From DATKJS01 sp964551995 (GTDB lineage Bacteria > Acidobacteriota > Aminicenantia > Aminicenantales > Saccharicenantaceae): 64,000 nucleotides of DNA. A model generated the notes under the pieces. It ran no database searches. It was not told where the DNA came from and saw nothing but the letters and a program-made list of their open reading frames with translations. Within the stretch, counting starts at the first letter, position 1, and each line of letters starts with the position of its first letter. Shown in pieces: positions 33,787 through 42,515 of the stretch. The stretch covers positions 62,001-126,000 of the forward strand of contig CAZKFD010000004.1 in NCBI GenBank assembly GCA_964551995.1, in the 5' to 3' direction. The position numbers and the translations under genes were made by a program.

Positions 33787-35455
33787 GTGTGTCCCGAATT
33801 TCAGTGAAGGCCGCGACCGGGACAAGATCCGGTCGATCACCCGGGAGATCGAAGCCGTTCCTCAGGTCAAACTTCTGGACGTGGACCCGGGTGAGTCCAC
33901 GAACCGGACGGTCGTCACCTTCATCGGCCCGCCCGAGGCCGTGGCCGAGGCAGCGTTCCGGTCGATCGCCAAGGCCGCAGAGGTCATCGACATGCGGCAC
34001 CACAGAGGCGCGCATGCCCGGCTGGGCGCCACGGACGTCTGCCCTTTCGTGCCGGTTTCGGGCGTGACCATGGAGGACTGCGTGCGGATGGCACACGAGC
34101 TCGGGGCCCGCGTGGCCGGCGAACTTGGGATCCCCGTCTACCTGTATGAGGCGGCGGCCCGGAAGCCGGAAAGAAAGAATTTGGCGACGATCCGGGCCGG
34201 TGAATACGAAAGGCTTCCCGAGAAGCTCAAGAATGCAGCCTGGGCCCCCGACTACGGCGAGCCCGTCTTCAACGCGCGGTCGGGTGCCACGGTCATCGGG
34301 GCGCGGGAGTTCCTCATCGCCTATAATATCAACCTCAACACCCGGGACCGGAGGCTCGCGCATGAGATCGCGCTCGCCCTGCGGGAGAGCGGGCGGGTGA
34401 AACGGGACAAGAACGGCGACATCGTCAGGGACGCGAAGGGGCGGGCGGTTAAGCTCCCGGGAAAGTTCAAAGAGGTGAGGGCCGTCGGCTGGTACATAGA
34501 GGATTACGGCCGGGCCCAGATTTCCGTCAATTTCATCAACTACAAGATCTCGCCGCCCCACAGGGTCTTCGACGAGGCCTGCCGGCTGGCGGACAAGCTC
34601 GGCCTTCGCGTGACGGGCAGCGAGCTGGTCGGCCTCATCCCGAAAGAGGCCCTCCTGATGGCCGGCCGCCACTATCTTGAGAAGCAGGGCAAGAGCGCCG
34701 GGGTTCCCGAAGACGAGCTTGTCCGGACGGCCGTCGTTTCGCTCGGCCTCAGCGATGTCGTGCCCTTCGACCCGGACAAGAAGATCATCGAGAACCAGTT
34801 CCGGGAAAAGGGCAAGAGCCTGGCCGCGCTGAGCGTCCGGCAGTTTGCCGACGTGCTGTCCATGGATTCTCCGACCCCGGGCGGCGGCAGCGCCGCCGCC
34901 CTCTGCGGCGCCCTGGCCGCCGCCCTGGACTCGATGGTAGCGAACCTGACAGTCGGAAAGAAGGGCTATGAGGAGGCGGAGGCGGAGATGAGGGCGACCG
35001 CCGTCCGGGCCCAGGGTGTCAAGGACACGCTGGTCGAGGCCATCGACCGAGACTCTGCAGCGTTCGACAAGGTCATGGAGGCCGTCCGTCTTCCGAAGTC
35101 CACGCCCGACCAGGCCCGGGAAAAAGAGGAGGCGCTCGAAGAGGCGACGAAGGAAGCGACGCTCGTCCCGCTCGGCGTCCTGGAGAGATCTTTGGAGGCC
35201 GTGAAGCTATCGAAGGCCGTTTCGGCCCGCGGCTACATGAGCTCGCTCAGCGATGCCGGGGCTGCCGGCCTCCTCGGATGGTCGGCGGGCGGGGCCGCTT
35301 ACTACAACGTGCTGATCAACCTGCCCGGCATCCGGGACGCGGGCTTCAAAGCGCAGGTCCGCAGACGCGCCGAAAAGCTCCATGCGGAGCTTGAGCGCGG
35401 CGCCGAGTCCGTGAGAAAGACGATTCGACGCCGGCTCGCCAAGCCCGCCGCCTGA
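33773..35455 (+). CDS. ftcD: Glutamate formimidoyltransferase / formimidoyltetrahydrofolate cyclodeaminase fusion
   Basis: A 560-residue fusion. Residues 1 to about 330 are the formiminotransferase ('VECVPNFSEGRD', 'TNRTVVTFIG', 'RGAHARLGATDVCPFVPV', 'NINLNTRD'). Residues about 350-560 are the cyclodeaminase ('DSPTPGGGSAAALCGALA', with the 'SDAGAAG' element near the end). Together they pass the formimino group from histidine breakdown to tetrahydrofolate and release ammonia. The start has an AAAGGAG site and overlaps the M16 gene by 14 bases. No other hut gene is visible. Xaa-His dipeptidase nearby could supply histidine. Confidence 0.92.
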   Translation: MKLVECVPNFSEGRDRDKIRSITREIEAVPQVKLLDVDPGESTNRTVVTFIGPPEAVAEAAFRSIAKAAEVIDMRHHRGAHARLGATDVCPFVPVSGVTMEDCVRMAHELGARVAGELGIPVYLYEAAARKPERKNLATIRAGEYERLPEKLKNAAWAPDYGEPVFNARSGATVIGAREFLIAYNINLNTRDRRLAHEIALALRESGRVKRDKNGDIVRDAKGRAVKLPGKFKEVRAVGWYIEDYGRAQISVNFINYKISPPHRVFDEACRLADKLGLRVTGSELVGLIPKEALLMAGRHYLEKQGKSAGVPEDELVRTAVVSLGLSDVVPFDPDKKIIENQFREKGKSLAALSVRQFADVLSMDSPTPGGGSAAALCGALAAALDSMVANLTVGKKGYEEAEAEMRATAVRAQGVKDTLVEAIDRDSAAFDKVMEAVRLPKSTPDQAREKEEALEEATKEATLVPLGVLERSLEAVKLSKAVSARGYMSSLSDAGAAGLLGWSAGGAAYYNVLINLPGIRDAGFKAQVRRRAEKLHAELERGAESVRKTIRRRLAKPAA

Positions 35456-35456
35456 G

Positions 35457-35474
35457 GGAGCCGCGGGCGGCTCC
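35457..35474. terminator. Hairpin between convergent ftcD and znuB
   Basis: A perfect 7-bp GC-rich stem (35457-35463 with 35468-35474) with a 4-base loop lies in the 27-base gap between convergent genes. There is no T-tract, so it may act with Rho or as an RNA-end stabiliser for both transcripts. Confidence 0.4.
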
Positions 35475-35482
35475 GGCGCCTC

Positions 35483-36298
35483 TCAGTGGGCGGGGAACAG
35501 CCGTCTTTTCTTGGTCAGAGAAAAAATCCCGAAGATGAGGAAGCAGAGAAGGACGATCGCCGCCGAAGCCGGGATGTTCAGGGCGAGGGAAACGACCAAC
35601 CCGGCGACTACGGAGACCAGGGCGACGAGCGACGAGAGGAAGACGGCCATGCGGAAGCTCGAGGCCAGCTGAAGTCCGGCCGCGGCCGGGATGACGATGA
35701 GCGCCGCCACCAGGAGGATCCCCGCGACCTTCATGCCGAGGACCACCGTCACTGCCGTTAACGCCATTAGGAGCCCGTCCAGGCGGCCGATCTTCACCCC
35801 CGAGACACGCGCCGATTCGCGGTCGAAGGTCATGAACAGCAGCTGGGCGTAAAAGAGGACCACGGTCAGAAGGACAGCGGCGGCCAAGCCGACGGACAGC
35901 CAGACCTCGAACGTGTCGATGGCCAGGACGTCGCCAAAAAGGTACCCCATGAGATCGACGCTGAAACTTCCGGCGAGCGTCGCCAGCAGGATCCCCAACG
36001 CGAGGCCGAGACTCGAGAAGATCCCTATGGCCGTGTCCCCATAGAGACCGGCGCGGTCCTTGAGCCGCATGATGCCGAAGGCCGCAGCCACAGAGACCGC
36101 CAAGGCCGCCGCCAGAGGGAGGACGTTCAGGAAGAGGCCCAGGGCGACCCCGGCGAAAGCCAGATGAGAGAGGCCGTGACCGATCATGGCGTCCTTTCGC
36201 AGGATCAGAAAGACCCCGAGAACGGCGCAGGCGGCGGCGATGAAGATCCCTGCAAGGAGGGCCCTCTGCAGGAAACCGTAGTGAAGGAGCGCCCCCAT
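35483..36298 (-). CDS. znuB: Zinc/manganese ABC transporter permease
   Basis: A 271-residue integral membrane protein with about eight hydrophobic segments, of the ABC-3 family. Typical parts are 'DAMIGHGLSHLAFAGVALG', 'YGDTAIGIFSSLGLALG' and 'VAALIVIPAAAGLQLA'. It forms the channel of a metal importer with the ATPase and binding protein encoded just upstream in the same direction. Metal specificity (Zn or Mn) is inferred from the whole set. It is the last gene of the three-gene operon. Confidence 0.88.
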   Translation of the reverse strand: MGALLHYGFLQRALLAGIFIAAACAVLGVFLILRKDAMIGHGLSHLAFAGVALGLFLNVLPLAAALAVSVAAAFGIMRLKDRAGLYGDTAIGIFSSLGLALGILLATLAGSFSVDLMGYLFGDVLAIDTFEVWLSVGLAAAVLLTVVLFYAQLLFMTFDRESARVSGVKIGRLDGLLMALTAVTVVLGMKVAGILLVAALIVIPAAAGLQLASSFRMAVFLSSLVALVSVVAGLVVSLALNIPASAAIVLLCFLIFGIFSLTKKRRLFPAH

Positions 36299-36310
36299 GA
36301 CCCCCGTCCT

Positions 36311-37054
36311 TCAGTGCTCGTGTGCGATCAGATGGTCACCCCGCGTGACCATATCCCGGAAGACCTCGGACCGGCAGAATTCCGCGTGGCTCCCGTGATA
36401 GACCATCCGCTGGTTCAGGCAGGCCACTTGCGTCACGTGCCTGTTGACGATCCCGATGTCGTGGGTGATCAGGACGATGGTGATGCCCCCCTCATTGTTG
36501 AGGCGGTCGAGCATATCATAGAAACGGCCCTGGGTATCGGCGTCGACGCCCGTTGTCGGCTCGTCGAGGATCAGCACCCGGGGCTCCGTCACCAGGGCCC
36601 TGGCGATGAAGACCCTCTGTTGCTGGCCTCCCGAGAGTTTGCCGATCTGCCAGCCCTTGTAGGGTTCCATGCCGACAAGGCGCAAGGCGCGCTGGACGGC
36701 CCCGGATGCCCGGCTGCGGGCGGGCCTGAGGATCTCCCGGTTCGAGAGCAGGGCCATCCCCACGACCTCCTCGACCGAGGCCGGAAAAAAGGGATCAATG
36801 TGCGTGACCTTCTGCGGCACGTACCCGATCAGCCGCCATTCTCGGAACTCCGCGATGGGTTTCCCCATGATCTCGACGCTCCCGCCCGACGGCTGGAGCA
36901 GCCCTAGGAGGATCTTTATGAGTGTCGTCTTGCCCGAGCCGTTGGGCCCGATGATGGCCAGAAAGTCCCCCTCCGAGATCGTCAGGCTGACGTCCAACAG
37001 AACAGGAGTCTCGTCATACCTGAAGGTGACGCCGCGCGCCGCGATCAGTTTCAT
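36311..37054 (-). CDS. znuC: Zinc/manganese ABC transporter ATP-binding protein
   Basis: A 247-residue ABC ATPase. Walker A is 'GPNGSGKTTL' (about residues 37-46), the signature motif is 'LSGGQQQRVFIARAL', Walker B is 'VLILDEPTTGVD' and the switch His is in 'VLITHDIG'. The Q-loop is in 'IGYVPQKV'. It lies between the binding-protein and permease genes with gaps of 4 and 12 bases, fixing it as the energy subunit of that importer. Confidence 0.9.
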   Translation of the reverse strand: MKLIAARGVTFRYDETPVLLDVSLTISEGDFLAIIGPNGSGKTTLIKILLGLLQPSGGSVEIMGKPIAEFREWRLIGYVPQKVTHIDPFFPASVEEVVGMALLSNREILRPARSRASGAVQRALRLVGMEPYKGWQIGKLSGGQQQRVFIARALVTEPRVLILDEPTTGVDADTQGRFYDMLDRLNNEGGITIVLITHDIGIVNRHVTQVACLNQRMVYHGSHAEFCRSEVFRDMVTRGDHLIAHEH

Positions 37055-37058
37055 CGCT

Positions 37059-37979
37059 TCACCGGCACCCCAAGCCGTCTCGGAGGCTTTTCAGGTTTTC
37101 TTCCATCAGACCCAAAAACGTGACGCCCCGCCGGATCTCGTCGCGCGTCAGGTTATGGCCGGCGGACAGGACGAGGACCCGCCCTTGGATCTCGGCCGCC
37201 AGCGTCGCGGCCAGGTCCGGCGAGATCGAGTTTTCATAGAAGACGGTCCGGATGCCCGCCCGGCGGCACTCGTCGATGATCTTCATCACCTGTCCGGGCG
37301 TGGGCTGGGAGTCGGGACTTATGCCGTAGAGCGCGGTTTGCACGAGGCCGTACCTTCTGGCCAGATAGCCGAAAGCGGCGTGTCCGGCAATGATGATCTG
37401 CCGTCCGGCGCAGTCCTTCAGGCCTTCCCGGAAACGGGCGTCCATCCGCCCGAGACGATCCTCGTATCTCTCCGCGTTCGCCCGGAAATAGCCGGCGCTG
37501 CTGAGGTCGAGGGCGGACAGGGCCTGGACGATGCGGTCGATGATCGTCCGGTCGATCTCGAAGTCGAGCCAGACGTGCGGGTCCCGCGGCCTGCGGCGGT
37601 GCCCGGCACCCGCCTCCCCCTCCGCTCCCCCGGGAGCCGGGAGCAAGGCGAGGCCCGCGCTGATCTCAAGCGATCGGACCCTGCCTGGAGGCACGGCTCG
37701 CAGGAGATCGTCGAGCCAGGGTTCCAGGCCCGAGCCGACCGAGATGAATAGGTCCGAGGAGGCCAGCCTCACGATGTCGGACGGACGCGGCTGCCAGGTG
37801 TGCACTCCCGCACCGGGCGGGAGGAGCAGAGAGACGTCCGCGCGGTCGCCGGCCACGGCTGCAGCGAATTCCTGAAGAGGGAATATGCTCGTGAGAACCC
37901 TGATCTTCGCCTGACCGGGCGCGGGAGCCGCGAGGAATGAAAGCAGGACGAAAACGGACGCCGCGCGGAGATTTTTCAT
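37059..37979 (-). CDS. znuA: Zinc/manganese ABC transporter substrate-binding protein
   Basis: About 306 residues with a signal peptide ending near 'APAPGQA'. It is a cluster A-I (ZnuA/TroA-type) binding protein: metal ligands are expected in 'GVHTWQPRPSD' (His), 'DPHVWLD' and 'AGHAAFGYLARRYGL' (His), plus an acidic residue near the end. A short His/Arg/Glu-rich loop before 'DPHVW' resembles the His-rich loop of zinc binders. I use ATG 37979; the ATG at 37991 sits just three bases past the -10 box and cannot be transcribed from it. No Zur-type operator could be assigned by eye. Confidence 0.88.
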   Translation of the reverse strand: MKNLRAASVFVLLSFLAAPAPGQAKIRVLTSIFPLQEFAAAVAGDRADVSLLLPPGAGVHTWQPRPSDIVRLASSDLFISVGSGLEPWLDDLLRAVPPGRVRSLEISAGLALLPAPGGAEGEAGAGHRRRPRDPHVWLDFEIDRTIIDRIVQALSALDLSSAGYFRANAERYEDRLGRMDARFREGLKDCAGRQIIIAGHAAFGYLARRYGLVQTALYGISPDSQPTPGQVMKIIDECRRAGIRTVFYENSISPDLAATLAAEIQGRVLVLSAGHNLTRDEIRRGVTFLGLMEENLKSLRDGLGCR

Positions 37980-37994
37980 CGAAGTCGGCATCTC

Positions 37995-38000
37995 ATTATA
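37995..38000 (-). promoter_or_regulatory. -10 box of the znuACB promoter
   Basis: A perfect TATAAT on the minus strand lies 15 bases before ATG 37979, leaving a leader of about eight bases with no ribosome site. The -35 is weak (TTGGAT, 19 bases away). It lies back to back with the pepD promoter. Confidence 0.5.
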
Positions 38001-38015
38001 CGCGAAGACGCGGCC

Positions 38016-38044
38016 TTGAATCCAACCGAATTTTATGGCATGAT
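38016..38044 (+). promoter_or_regulatory. Promoter for pepD
   Basis: TTGAAT (38016-38021) and CATGAT (38039-38044) are 17 bases apart. The transcript would begin near 38051 and carry an AAGGAGA site before ATG 38079. Confidence 0.5.
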
Positions 38045-38078
38045 TCCCGCCGGAAATATCAGCCCAAGGAGAAAGAGC

Positions 38079-39533
38079 ATGGCCTCGTCACTGACGGAAC
38101 TCCGCCCTTCGCATCTCTGGACGCATTTCGCCAAGATCCTGACCATCCCGCGCTGTTCGGGAAGCGAGAAGCTGGTCGGCGATTATGTCGTCTCTGTCGC
38201 CCGGGGTCTGGGTCTGGCGGTCCAGAAGGACGCCGTCGGCAACGTCCTCGCGAGCAAGCCCGCGACCGCCGGCCACGAGAGCGCCGCCGGGGTCATCCTG
38301 CAGGGGCACCTGGATATGGTCTGCGAGAAGAACTCGGACGTCGTCCATGATTTTTCCAAGGATCCTCTCGCCGCCGACATCAAGGGGGATTGGGTCCAGG
38401 CCCGGGGGACGACCCTCGGGGCCGACAACGGCATCGGCGTCTCGGCAGGCCTGGCGGTCATGGAGGATTCCTCGCTTATCCACGGACCCCTGGAATTCCT
38501 CTTCACTGTGGACGAGGAAACCGGGCTGACCGGCGCCAACAGGTTCCGCAAGGGGATCCTCAAGGGGTCTCGGCTCATCAATCTGGACAGCGAGGAGGAG
38601 GGGACGTTCACCATCGGCTGCGCGGGCGGCGCCGATTCGGAAATCTCCTTCCCGACGTCCCGCAAAAAAGCGCTTTCGGGGACGCTCTTCCGGCTGAAGA
38701 TCTCGGGGCTGCGCGGCGGCCATTCGGGTCTCGACATCAACCAGGGCTGCGCCAACGCCATAAAGCTCGTCGCCCGGATGCTGCGGGAAGCGCGCAATTC
38801 GGCCCGCTTCGACCTCGTCGCCATGGACGGCGGGAACAAGCGGAACGCCATCCCGCGCGAGGCCTGGGCCGTCGTGGCCTGCCCCCCGGCGCAGGCGAAG
38901 GCCCTCGCCGGGCAGTTCAAGAAGTCTTTCGACCGGATCGTTCTTGAGATCAAGGCCGTCGAAAGCCAGGCGAAGTACGCCTTCGAGCCGGCTGACGGGG
39001 CCAAAGAGCGGGCCCTGACCGCCGAATGCCGGGACCGGCTGCTGGACTTCATCCTGGCCATCCCCCATGGAGTCGTCGCCATGCACCCCGAGATCCAGGG
39101 GCTGGTTGAGACCTCCACGAACCTGGCGATCGTGCGGGCGGCCGGGGCCCGTGTCGATATCGTCTGCAGCACGCGGAGCTCGGTCGCGTCCGCCCTGGAA
39201 GCCACGCGCCTCGTCCTGCGGGCCGTGTCGGAGCTGGCGGGGGCGGCGATCGAGGTCAAGAACGGCTATCCCGGCTGGAGGCCCAATCTGCAATCGCCCC
39301 TTCTCGCGGCCCTGAAGGCCGTCTACCTCAAGACCTTCGGCCGGAAGGCCGAAGTCGTCGCCGTCCACGCGGGCCTCGAGTGCGGGATCCTCGGGAAAAA
39401 GTACCCGGGGATCGACATGATTTCCTTCGGACCGACGATCGAGCATCCCCATTCTCCCGACGAGCGAGTGCACATCGGGTCCGTCGAAAAATTCTGGCAG
39501 TTCCTGACCGCGGCTCTGGCCGAGTTGGTCTGA
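38079..39533 (+). CDS. pepD: Xaa-His dipeptidase (aminoacyl-histidine dipeptidase), M20C
   Basis: A 484-residue cytoplasmic dipeptidase of the PepD type. The two-zinc site is complete: 'LQGHLDMVCEKN' (His-x-Asp), 'LGADNGIGVS' (Asp), 'VDEETGLTGA' (Glu-Glu), 'LDSEEEG' (Asp) and 'IEHPHSPDERV' (His). 'GLRGGHSGLDINQGCANA' marks the lid domain. It splits dipeptides such as X-His. ATG 38079 has an AAGGAGA site; the longer open frame begins inside the -35 box. Histidine released could feed FtcD encoded 3 kb upstream. Confidence 0.92.
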   Translation: MASSLTELRPSHLWTHFAKILTIPRCSGSEKLVGDYVVSVARGLGLAVQKDAVGNVLASKPATAGHESAAGVILQGHLDMVCEKNSDVVHDFSKDPLAADIKGDWVQARGTTLGADNGIGVSAGLAVMEDSSLIHGPLEFLFTVDEETGLTGANRFRKGILKGSRLINLDSEEEGTFTIGCAGGADSEISFPTSRKKALSGTLFRLKISGLRGGHSGLDINQGCANAIKLVARMLREARNSARFDLVAMDGGNKRNAIPREAWAVVACPPAQAKALAGQFKKSFDRIVLEIKAVESQAKYAFEPADGAKERALTAECRDRLLDFILAIPHGVVAMHPEIQGLVETSTNLAIVRAAGARVDIVCSTRSSVASALEATRLVLRAVSELAGAAIEVKNGYPGWRPNLQSPLLAALKAVYLKTFGRKAEVVAVHAGLECGILGKKYPGIDMISFGPTIEHPHSPDERVHIGSVEKFWQFLTAALAELV

Positions 39534-39568
39534 CCGCCGGCCCTCGCGCGAGAGGCGGCACCCCGGAG

Positions 39569-40036
39569 ATGAACAGAAGGTCTTTCCTCGGCGCGCTCGC
39601 CGCATTGGGCGCCTTCGTCACCCGGCTGCGGGCCACGCCAACAAGGAGCGGAAAGATGAAAAAACAGGTCCAAACCGACAAGGCCCCGAAAGCTATCGGG
39701 CCCTATTCGCAAGCCATCGAGGCCGGGAGCTTCCTTTTCTGTTCCGGGCAAATCCCCATCGACCCCGCCACGGGCAATCTCGTGCCGGGAACGATCGAAG
39801 ACCAGACACGCCAGGTCCTCAAGAACCTTGGCGCCGTCCTTGAGGCGGGCGGCAGCTCCCTCGGGAACGTCGTCAAGGCCACGGTCTTCGTGCAGGACAT
39901 GAACGACTTCAGCCGGATGAACGCCGTTTACGGGGAGTTTTTCAGGCCCCCGTATCCCGCCCGGGCCGCGGTCCAGGTGGCTCGGCTGCCGAGGGATGTC
40001 AAGGTCGAGATCGAGGCCATCGCCCTGGTCAAGTAG
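39569..40036 (+). CDS. ridA: RidA family deaminase with N-terminal Tat-like signal
   Basis: The C-terminal 126 residues are a full RidA protein ('TDKAPKAIGPYSQAI', 'FCSGQIPIDP', 'VVKATVFVQDMNDF', 'ARAAVQVARLPRDVKVEIEAIA'), which hydrolyses reactive imines from PLP enzymes. The same frame starts 29 codons earlier with 'MNRRSFLGALAALGAFVTRL', a twin-arginine signal pattern. Two starts are possible: ATG 39569 (exported form) and ATG 39656 (normal cytosolic form, with an excellent AAGGAG site). I give the longer form because the signal pattern is hard to explain by chance; the shorter form is equally plausible as main product. The catalytic Arg is in 'PYPARAAV'. Confidence 0.82.
   Translation: MNRRSFLGALAALGAFVTRLRATPTRSGKMKKQVQTDKAPKAIGPYSQAIEAGSFLFCSGQIPIDPATGNLVPGTIEDQTRQVLKNLGAVLEAGGSSLGNVVKATVFVQDMNDFSRMNAVYGEFFRPPYPARAAVQVARLPRDVKVEIEAIALVK
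39644..39658 (+). promoter_or_regulatory. Internal ribosome site and start inside the RidA frame
   Basis: AAGGAG lies seven bases before ATG 39656, which matches the usual N-terminus of RidA proteins. It would give a cytosolic form without the Tat-like segment. Confidence 0.55.
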
Positions 40037-40074
40037 CCGCCGGGCATCGATCGGAGGCGAAAAGACTTCAGGCG

Positions 40075-40104
40075 TTGGACCGGACCGGGACTTTCCGGTA
40101 TAAT
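40075..40104 (+). promoter_or_regulatory. Promoter giving a leaderless FmdB-type mRNA
   Basis: TTGGAC (40075-40080) and a perfect TATAAT (40099-40104) are 18 bases apart; the ATG at 40113 is eight bases past the -10 box, so little or no leader is expected. Confidence 0.55.
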
Positions 40105-40112
40105 GAAGGGCT

Positions 40113-40331
40113 ATGCCGATCTACGAATTCATCTGCAAGAAGTGCAGCCGGCGGTTCGAATCCCTCGTGCCCATAGGCAAGGAGAAGGACGCGGCCTGTC
40201 CGGATTGCGGCGCCTCCGGGGCGCAGAAGATCCTGTCGTCCTTCGGGATCGGCGGCGGCTCGAGCCGCTTGAAGACTTCGTCGTCGAGCTGCACCTCGTG
40301 CTCGACAAAATCCTGCAGCACGTGCCACTGA
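40113..40331 (+). CDS. FmdB family zinc-ribbon protein
   Basis: A 72-residue protein of the FmdB type. It opens with 'MPIYEFICKKCSRRFE' and has a second Cys pair in 'CPDCGASG', giving a four-Cys zinc ribbon. A Ser/Gly/Cys-rich tail contains three further cysteines. Members are often called putative regulatory proteins after FmdB of Methylophilus, but no molecular function is established. It stands alone between the ridA and hyuA genes. The following 168 bases hold no gene, only the hyuA promoter at their end. Confidence 0.85.
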   Translation: MPIYEFICKKCSRRFESLVPIGKEKDAACPDCGASGAQKILSSFGIGGGSSRLKTSSSSCTSCSTKSCSTCH

Positions 40332-40457
40332 TCCCGCCGGGCGGTCCGGCTTCCCCCATATCTTTCTGACAGACGTCTTTCCGTACGGCGGCAGCCGGGA
40401 TCTCTCGCCCCTTCAGCTCCTCGGGGGATCCTCTTTCTGCCTCTCCGGAAGTCCGCC

Positions 40458-40487
40458 TTGACAATCCCGGGACAATGACGATTTAAT
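40458..40487 (+). promoter_or_regulatory. Promoter for hyuA-hyuB
   Basis: A perfect TTGACA (40458-40463) and TTTAAT (40482-40487) are 18 bases apart. ATG 40500 lies 12 bases past the -10 box, so the leader should be about six bases. Confidence 0.55.
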
Positions 40488-40499
40488 AGGGGCCCGGCC

Positions 40500-42515
40500 A
40501 TGAGAAAGAGGGATGAAATCCGCGTCGGCGTCGACACAGGCGGCACGTTCACGGACTTCGTCATTTGGCAAGGCCGGCGCGTCTCCAACCGTAAGGTCCT
40601 CTCTACGCCGCGGAACCCTTCCCTGGCGGTCCTGGAAGGCCTTCGCGAGTTCCTTGGCCAAGGCTCAGGCCCCGTTTTCATCGTCCATGGGACGACGGTG
40701 GCCACCAACGCCCTTCTCGAAAGGAAAGGTGGCCGGATCGCCCTAATTACGACGGCCGGATTCGAGGACGTTATTTTCATCGGGCGGCAGACGAGACGGA
40801 ACCTCTACAGGCTCCAGCCCGAGGAGCGGCTTTTCCTCCTGCCGCCCCGCCGCGTCTTCGGCGTCGGGGAGCGGACGCGGGCCTCCGGACGCGTCGAAAC
40901 CCGCGTCTCCCGGGCTGAGGTCCGCCGAGTAGTCCGCAGGATCCGGGCCGCCGGGGCCAAGGCGGTGGCAGTCTGCTTCCTGCATTCCTACGTGAATCCC
41001 GAAAACGAGCGCGTCGTGGCCGAAGAGCTGGACCGGGCCGGCCTCCTGTCGTCGGTCTCCAGCCGGCTTCTCCCCGAGCATAGGGAATACGAAAGGCTGA
41101 CGGCGACGGCCGTCAACGCTTATCTGATGCCGGTCATGGACCGCTATCTCTCGGAGCTCGACCGGCGGATCGGAAAGGCCGAACTCCGCATTATGCAGTC
41201 AAACGAAGGTTACATCTCTCCCGCGAAGGCCCGCCTCGAGCCCATCAAGACCGCGCTTTCTGGCCCGGCGGGGGGTGCCGTGGGGGCGCGGCACGTGGCC
41301 CTGGCCGCGGGCTTCCCGAACATCATCAGCTTCGACATGGGAGGGACATCCACGGACGTATCCCTGATCGAGGGGGCCATCCGCCGGACGCAAGAGAGCC
41401 GCATCGGGGACTTCCCCATCCGCCTGCCACTCATCGACATCCATTCGGTGGGAGCGGGGGGCGGCTCGATCGCGTTCCGCGATCATGGGGGATCCCTGCG
41501 CGTCGGGCCTCAAAGCGCGGGAGCTGAGCCGGGTCCGGCGTGCTACGGGAAAGGCGATCTTCCGACCGTCACCGACGCGAACCTTTTCCTGGGTCGAATG
41601 GACCCGGAGTTCTTCCTGGGCGGCCAGATGAGGATCTACCCGGAGCGGAGCCGGGCTGCGATCGGACGGCTCGCCCGGCTCATCGGAAAAAGCCCGAAGG
41701 AAACAGCGCTCGGTGTCATCGACATCGCCAACGCCAATATGGAGAAGGCCATCCGCGTGATCTCTGTCGAGCGAGGTTTCGACCCGCGGAGCTTCGCCCT
41801 TTTTTCCTTCGGCGGGGCCGGGGGCATGCACGCCGCGGAGATCGCCGCCCACCTCGGGATGCCCACTGTCATCGTGCCCCGGAACGCCGGCGTGCTCTCG
41901 GCCTTCGGGCTCCTCGTGGCCGATTGCGTCAAGGACGCCGCGAAATCCGTCATGAAAACGGATGACCGGGTGTCGCTCTCGGACCTGGAGAGGGAGTTCC
42001 TGCGGCTTGAGCGCTCGGGGCGGCGCGACATGGAGGAGGACGGCTTCGCCGGCCGGGACGTCCTGTTCGAAAGGTCACTTGACTGCCGTTATCTGGGCCA
42101 ATCCTACGAGATCGCTGTCCCTTACCGTACGGCGCGAACGGCCGGAGAAGCCTACCTTGAGGCCTTCCACAGGCTCCACCAGAAGCTCTACTCCTATCAT
42201 CACGCAGAAAGGACCGTCGAGATCGTCAACCTCCGGGTCAAGGCCGTGGCCGTCACGCCGAAAATTCCCTTCGTCCGGCGGGCCGAGCGCTGGTCCCTCG
42301 ACCCCCGGGCGGTCGTCAAGCGGCAGAAAATGAGCACGGCCCGCGGCCAGAGAGAAGGGACGATTTACGACCGCTCGCAGCTCGCCGCGGGGAACGTCGT
42401 CTCCGGGCCGGCACTGATCATCGACCCGGAGTCCACGACGTATCTCCCGGCCGGATACCGGGCGCGCGTCGACGGGCTGCTGAACCTGATCATCCGCAAG
42501 CCGGGGCCGCGATGA
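40500..42515 (+). CDS. hyuA: Hydantoinase/oxoprolinase family subunit A
   Basis: A 671-residue ATP-dependent amidohydrolase subunit. The N-terminal actin-like ATPase signature is 'VGVDTGGTFTDFVIW'; 'HGTTVATNALLERKG', 'ALSGPAGGAVGARH', 'FDMGGTSTDVSLI' and 'SVGAGGGSIAF' follow in family order. With HyuB it would open five-membered rings such as N-methylhydantoin, 5-oxoproline or a related lactam at the expense of ATP. The exact substrate cannot be read from sequence. It overlaps hyuB by four bases. Confidence 0.88.
   Translation: MRKRDEIRVGVDTGGTFTDFVIWQGRRVSNRKVLSTPRNPSLAVLEGLREFLGQGSGPVFIVHGTTVATNALLERKGGRIALITTAGFEDVIFIGRQTRRNLYRLQPEERLFLLPPRRVFGVGERTRASGRVETRVSRAEVRRVVRRIRAAGAKAVAVCFLHSYVNPENERVVAEELDRAGLLSSVSSRLLPEHREYERLTATAVNAYLMPVMDRYLSELDRRIGKAELRIMQSNEGYISPAKARLEPIKTALSGPAGGAVGARHVALAAGFPNIISFDMGGTSTDVSLIEGAIRRTQESRIGDFPIRLPLIDIHSVGAGGGSIAFRDHGGSLRVGPQSAGAEPGPACYGKGDLPTVTDANLFLGRMDPEFFLGGQMRIYPERSRAAIGRLARLIGKSPKETALGVIDIANANMEKAIRVISVERGFDPRSFALFSFGGAGGMHAAEIAAHLGMPTVIVPRNAGVLSAFGLLVADCVKDAAKSVMKTDDRVSLSDLEREFLRLERSGRRDMEEDGFAGRDVLFERSLDCRYLGQSYEIAVPYRTARTAGEAYLEAFHRLHQKLYSYHHAERTVEIVNLRVKAVAVTPKIPFVRRAERWSLDPRAVVKRQKMSTARGQREGTIYDRSQLAAGNVVSGPALIIDPESTTYLPAGYRARVDGLLNLIIRKPGPR

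Noticed and set aside
41965..42333. Ser/Arg-rich small open frames inside hyuA
   Set aside because: Alternative-frame readings of a well-supported gene, without ribosome sites.
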